This document shows, in pieces, positions 22,796 through 26,317 of a stretch of 26,317 bases of DNA. The translations under genes and the position numbers were made by a program. Position 1 is the first letter of the stretch; every line of letters begins with the position of its first letter. This stretch comes from Prevotella sp. UBA2739 (GTDB lineage: Bacteria; Bacteroidota; Bacteroidia; Bacteroidales; Bacteroidaceae): positions 69,089-95,405 of the forward strand of contig DEJV01000025.1 in the NCBI GenBank assembly GCA_002353525.1, read 5' to 3'. The notes below the pieces were generated by a model. That model did not search any database, was not told the DNA's origin, and saw nothing but the letters and a program-made list of their open reading frames with translations.

Positions 22796-23623
22796 ATGTC
22801 AAAAATTGATTTGATAGACAGTAACTGGGTTGACCTTGTCTTTGAAGGAAAAAATAAGGAATATGGTGCTTACAAACTGCGTAAGAACACTGGTAAGCGT
22901 AATATTTGGGCTATCATTATTATGCTTGCAATTGCTGCCCTGCTGGGTGCAATCATCGGTGTGAACGCAATCATTGAGGCCAGCCGTGCCCAAGAAGAGA
23001 TCAGCGCAGATGTGGAGCTCTCTAACATCACCAAGAAAGAGGTGAAGGTGGAGAAGAAAGCACCTGTGAAGATTGAGGAAGCCAAGCCAGTTGAGAAAGT
23101 GAAGAGCTCTGTGAAGTTCGTTCCCCCTGTAATTAAGAAAGACTCTGAGGTGAAGCCCGAGGAAGAGTTGAAGTCACAGGATGACCTCAACCAGACCAAG
23201 ACCGCCATCGGTTCTTTCGACGTGAAGGGTAACGACGACGCAGGCGGTGAGGTGCTCAAAGCTAAGGAAGTAATTGCACAGCCAGAGCCCCCGAAGGAAG
23301 AAGAGACAAAGGTCTTCGACGTTGTTGAGGTCATGCCTTCATTCCCCGGTGGTGATGCAGCCCTGCAGCAATACCTTGGTAAGAACATCAAGTATCCGGT
23401 TGTAGCAGAGGAGAACGGCGTCCAGGGTCGTGTAGTATTGACATTCGTCGTCGAGCGCGACGGTTCAATCTCCGACATCAAGGTGGTTCGCTCTGTAGAC
23501 CCGTCACTCGACAAGGAAGCTACCCGCGTGGTAAAGAGCATGCCTAAGTGGATTCCTGGTAAGCAGAACGGTTCGGCCGTACGTGTGAAGTTCACTCTGC
23601 CTGTAACATTCAGACTTCAGTAA
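22796..23623 (+). CDS. tonB: TonB energy-transducing protein
   Basis: The 275-residue product transmits motor energy to outer-membrane TonB-dependent transporters. It has a cytoplasmic start (SNWVDLVFEGKNKEYGAYKLR, the usual Bacteroidota TonB opening), a membrane helix (about residues 38-62), and a Lys/Glu/Pro/Val-rich periplasmic spacer (about 75-170). The C-terminal TonB domain runs from about 183, with PSFPGGDAALQQYLGKNIKYP, GRVVLTFVVERDGSI and a final FTLPVTFRLQ. The hydrophobic helix and TonB fold are clear. The spacer is Lys/Glu-rich rather than the Pro-rich rod of E. coli. The PstS-like gene follows after 10 bases. Confidence 0.95.
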   Translation: MSKIDLIDSNWVDLVFEGKNKEYGAYKLRKNTGKRNIWAIIIMLAIAALLGAIIGVNAIIEASRAQEEISADVELSNITKKEVKVEKKAPVKIEEAKPVEKVKSSVKFVPPVIKKDSEVKPEEELKSQDDLNQTKTAIGSFDVKGNDDAGGEVLKAKEVIAQPEPPKEEETKVFDVVEVMPSFPGGDAALQQYLGKNIKYPVVAEENGVQGRVVLTFVVERDGSISDIKVVRSVDPSLDKEATRVVKSMPKWIPGKQNGSAVRVKFTLPVTFRLQ

Positions 23624-23633
23624 ACTGTAATTT

Positions 23634-24605
23634 ATGAAAAGATCCACATTCTACGTAACAGTAGGATTGCTATTAGCATCCAGCGCACTCTCCTCCTGTG
23701 TGGAGAAGAAACCGCGCAAAGATGCTGGTAGAACAGATACAACTACATCAGGGGCGATTAAATTCGCCTCTGATGATAGTTTTTCACCCATCATCGACGA
23801 AGAGGTGGAAATGTTCAACATTTCTCACCCGAAGGCAGAGGTCACACCCATCTATACCGATGAGACCGATGCAGTGAAACAACTCATCGACGAGAAGATT
23901 TATCTCGCCATCACGGCGCGAAACTTCACGAAAAACGAGTACAACACCTTACTTAATAAAGGTTACAAATCCATGAGAGCTGTGCCCATCGCCTACGACG
24001 GACTGGCACTCATCGTCAACAAGCAGAATCTGGACACCTGCATCACGGTGAAGGATATAGCACGCATACTCAGCGGCGAAGCCAAAAAGTGGAGCGACAT
24101 CTATCCTCACTCGAAGCGCGGCGACATTGAAGTGGTGTTCGACAACCCACGTTCCAGCACCGTGCGTTTTGCCCAGGACTCTATTTTAGGCGGCAAGCCC
24201 ATCAACAGTCCAAACATTCAGGCTGTAGACAAATCAGCCCAGGTGGTAGACTATGTGGAGAAAACGCCTAACGCCATTGGCATCATCGGTTCGAACTGGC
24301 TCAACGACAAGCGAGACACGACGAACGTTACATTCAAGAAAAATATCCGTGTGATGTCTGTCAGCAAGATGGACAAAGCAACGACACTGAATAGTTGGAA
24401 ACCCTATCAATATTACATCTATAATGATAGCTATCCACTCATCCGTACCATCTATGCCCTGCTGAACGACTCTTACCGAGGGCTACCCACTGGTATGGCT
24501 AATTTTATCACCTCGCCAAAAGGACAGTTAATCATATTCCACTCGTCACTGCTGCCTGCCTACGGCAATATGACAGTAAGGAATGTAAACGTTAAAGATC
24601 AATAA
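23634..24605 (+). CDS. PstS-like substrate-binding lipoprotein
   Basis: The 323-residue product has a lipoprotein signal ending in the lipobox ALSSC (Cys21), then a periplasmic binding protein of the PstS/phosphate-ABC type. Evidence: IKFASDDSFSPIIDEEVEMF, the DAVKQLIDEKIYLAITARNF segment, YDGLALIVNKQN, the DIARILSGEAKKWSDI motif, FDNPRSSTVRF and the NAIGIIGSNWL segment near the C-terminus. These follow PstS order, and the Arg-Ser-Ser-Thr site is phosphate-pocket-like. No pstCAB genes are nearby. Being 10 bases from tonB and before a TPR gene, it probably has a role connected to the TonB system rather than classic phosphate import. The ligand is unknown. Confidence 0.82.
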   Translation: MKRSTFYVTVGLLLASSALSSCVEKKPRKDAGRTDTTTSGAIKFASDDSFSPIIDEEVEMFNISHPKAEVTPIYTDETDAVKQLIDEKIYLAITARNFTKNEYNTLLNKGYKSMRAVPIAYDGLALIVNKQNLDTCITVKDIARILSGEAKKWSDIYPHSKRGDIEVVFDNPRSSTVRFAQDSILGGKPINSPNIQAVDKSAQVVDYVEKTPNAIGIIGSNWLNDKRDTTNVTFKKNIRVMSVSKMDKATTLNSWKPYQYYIYNDSYPLIRTIYALLNDSYRGLPTGMANFITSPKGQLIIFHSSLLPAYGNMTVRNVNVKDQ

Positions 24606-24692
24606 TTAAGATTCGCCAATTAAACCTTCCATTACGGAAAAAGTCACATAAGTGAAAACAGTGAACATGTCTAACTTAAAAAATTGACAATT

Positions 24693-26126
24693 ATGAAAAC
24701 AATCAAATATCTAGTAATCGGAGCCATGATGCTGGGCATCAGCTCCCCAGTAATGGCACAGGAAGACACCAAGCAGGTGATCGACGCCATCTCTATCGCA
24801 ATTAAGGACAATCCTACCGGTGCTGCCGCACAGGTGAAGGATGTAGTGAAAAAGTACAAGAAGAACGTAGAGGTTCTCTGTGGTATCGGACGCGCCTATC
24901 TCGACGTGAAGGACATCACCAACGCTAAGCTCTATGCCGACATGGCTATGAAGGTAAAGGGCGGCGCTCAGAACGCTCTTCCCCACATTCTTCTCGGCGA
25001 CATCTACGTGCTCAACGACGATGGCGGTAACGCTTCCATGGAGTACGAGCAGGCTATCTACTTCGATAAGATGAACCCAGAGCCATACCGCAAGTATGCT
25101 CAGATTAACAGTAAGGTGAACCCCGGTGCATCTGCAGCCAAGCTCGAGGAGCTGCGTGCCGTACGTCCCGACTATCCTGTTGATGTGATCAACGCTACCA
25201 TCTATATGCGTGCCAACAACCTGACAAAGGCTCTCGAGTACTACGACAAGGTGGATAAGAACAGCATGGAGAGCGGCGACCTGGTGAACTATGCACTCTG
25301 CGGATTCCTCAAGGGACAGTTCGAAAAGAGCCTCAGCGTGGCTGAGTTTGGTGCCAACAAGTTCCCACGTCATCCGGCCCTCAACCGTCTGGTATTCTTC
25401 AACAGCACCAACCTGAAGGACTATCAGAAGGCTCTGACCTATGCCGACCGTCTGTTCACCAAGTCAGACAGCGCCAAGATTTCTTCTAGCGACTATCTGT
25501 ACTACGGCTATGCCCACAATGGTAACAAGGATTACGACAAGGCTATTGAGATGTTCCGCAAGTGCATCGAAGAGGCTCCTGATGCCAAGGGCGACGTGCT
25601 CGACGCTCAGTCGAACATCGCCAGCGCCTTCCAGGCTAAGGGCGACTATACCAATGCCATCGTCGAGTATCGCAAGTACATGGAGAAGGTAGAAAAGATT
25701 AAGAATACCGACTTTGCTTCTCTGGCTCAGATTTATCAGGATTGGGGTTCAGACCTCACTGGTGCCGAGCAGGCTGCTAAGTTTGAGGAGGCCAACAAGG
25801 TTTACGACGAAATGATTACCAAGTTTGCCGACGATCCTGCTACGCTGATCTATGCATACAACAAAAAGACTCAGATTGACAACATGCTCGACCCAACCGT
25901 TGAGAAGTTCACTGCCCTGCCCGACTACACCAAGATGATTGAGATTATCGAGGGACTGAGCGAGAAGAGCAAGACCGACCTCAACCGTCTGGTAACAGCT
26001 TACCACTATCTGGCCCACTACAATCTGGCTAACAGCAACAAGGCTGCTGCCGATGGGTACTGGAACAAGATTCTGGCCATCGATCCTACTTATGCTCCTG
26101 CACTTGAGGCACTTGGCAAGAAATAA
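24693..26126 (+). CDS. Secreted TPR-repeat protein of the TonB operon
   Basis: The product (477 aa) has a Sec signal peptide with a likely cleavage after PVMA (start MKTIKYLVIGAMMLGISSPV), so it is periplasmic or outer-membrane associated. The rest is helical repeats of the TPR type, for example about residues 70-130 (AYLDVKDITNAKLYADMAMK, IYVLNDDGGNASMEYEQAIYF) and about 270-330 (YDKAIEMFRKCIEEAPDAKG, YTNAIVEYRKYMEKV). It is probably a protein-interaction scaffold. I use ATG 24693; the frame can be read from a TTG at 24684, which is less likely. It is the last gene of the TonB operon, 87 bases after the PstS-like gene. Its codon use resembles exbB, suggesting strong expression. Confidence 0.87.
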   Translation: MKTIKYLVIGAMMLGISSPVMAQEDTKQVIDAISIAIKDNPTGAAAQVKDVVKKYKKNVEVLCGIGRAYLDVKDITNAKLYADMAMKVKGGAQNALPHILLGDIYVLNDDGGNASMEYEQAIYFDKMNPEPYRKYAQINSKVNPGASAAKLEELRAVRPDYPVDVINATIYMRANNLTKALEYYDKVDKNSMESGDLVNYALCGFLKGQFEKSLSVAEFGANKFPRHPALNRLVFFNSTNLKDYQKALTYADRLFTKSDSAKISSSDYLYYGYAHNGNKDYDKAIEMFRKCIEEAPDAKGDVLDAQSNIASAFQAKGDYTNAIVEYRKYMEKVEKIKNTDFASLAQIYQDWGSDLTGAEQAAKFEEANKVYDEMITKFADDPATLIYAYNKKTQIDNMLDPTVEKFTALPDYTKMIEIIEGLSEKSKTDLNRLVTAYHYLAHYNLANSNKAAADGYWNKILAIDPTYAPALEALGKK

Positions 26127-26154
26127 AATGATACTATTATTTTAATCATAATAC

Positions 26155-26185
26155 GAGGACGGGCAATATGCTCGTCCTCTTTTTT
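26155..26185 (+). terminator. Intrinsic terminator of the TonB operon
   Basis: GAGGACG (26155-26161) pairs with CGTCCTC (26173-26179). An inner G-T wobble and GCA/TGC pairs extend the stem, which is followed by TTTTTTG. It ends the long exbB-to-TPR transcript. Confidence 0.9.
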
Positions 26186-26186
26186 G

Positions 26187-26317
26187 TTTTACATCTATCT
26201 TTTCCTAAAAAGACCGAAACATTGGTTTCAACGTTATTCCTTCACTTTTTGAAAACCTCCAATTCATTTGGCTTTACCCTCTACTTTTCGTAACTTAACG
26301 TGAGTTCGACGTAAGGC
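26187..26317. other. Right edge, no feature seen
   Basis: The last 131 bases are AT-rich spacer. I see no complete gene, promoter box or repeat. A gene may start beyond the edge. Confidence 0.5.

Overview
The window looks like a chromosomal core segment of a Bacteroidales bacterium, most likely Prevotella-like (Prevotella/Segatella group). The reasons are repeated Bacteroidota-type promoter boxes (TAnnTTTG) in front of most operons, few clear Shine-Dalgarno sites, a GldH lipoprotein, a DUF4251 lipoprotein, the purH-mreBCD-mrdA-rodA order, and an exbB-exbD-exbD-tonB operon followed by a PstS-like lipoprotein and a TPR protein. The genus is inferred from gene content and order; I ran no database search.

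Layout. (1) 1-2400: a DUF445 membrane-protein gene flanked by long purine-rich inverted repeats, a DUF4251 lipoprotein, then a 37-codon gene with its own promoter, strong ribosome site and perfect-palindrome terminator. (2) 2207-3850 (minus): a repeat block and a XylE-type sugar/proton symporter. (3) 4142-8101 (plus): metF, a DNA polymerase III delta-prime-like gene (holB), a PSP1/RicT-like Fe-S protein gene with a heptad-repeat tail, and gldH. (4) 8134-14581 (minus): purH-mreB-mreC-mreD-mrdA-rodA, the cell-elongation cluster, converging on gldH. The purH gene encodes only the IMP cyclohydrolase half. (5) 14816-14889 (minus): tRNA-Met with promoter and terminator. (6) 15015-15997: a START-like protein gene and a 580-base spacer with six tandem 23-bp palindromic repeats. 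(7) 15998-20443 (plus): an extended LptF/LptG-type permease, ribBA and an aspartate-type aminotransferase. (8) 20629-26126 (plus): exbB, two exbD genes, tonB, a PstS-like lipoprotein gene and a TPR protein gene, probably one operon with codon use typical of high expression, ending in a strong terminator.

How the parts fit. MreB, MreC, MreD, PBP2 and RodA together make the elongasome that builds side-wall peptidoglycan. The LptF/LptG-type protein extracts LPS for outer-membrane assembly, and ExbB/ExbD/TonB energises outer-membrane TonB-dependent (including SusCD-type) transporters. The window is therefore rich in envelope functions, with one-carbon, purine, riboflavin and amino-acid metabolism interspersed.

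Most genes are ordinary core genes. The unusual material lies in the spacers and edges: four unrelated families of short-period repeats (GAGGTGA, GTACCTTC, AATTATC, and the 23-bp palindromic unit), a 36-bp duplication at the rodA/gldH junction, the 37-aa gene, the half-length PurH and the RicT tail. I see no defence system, prophage, insertion sequence or CRISPR array.
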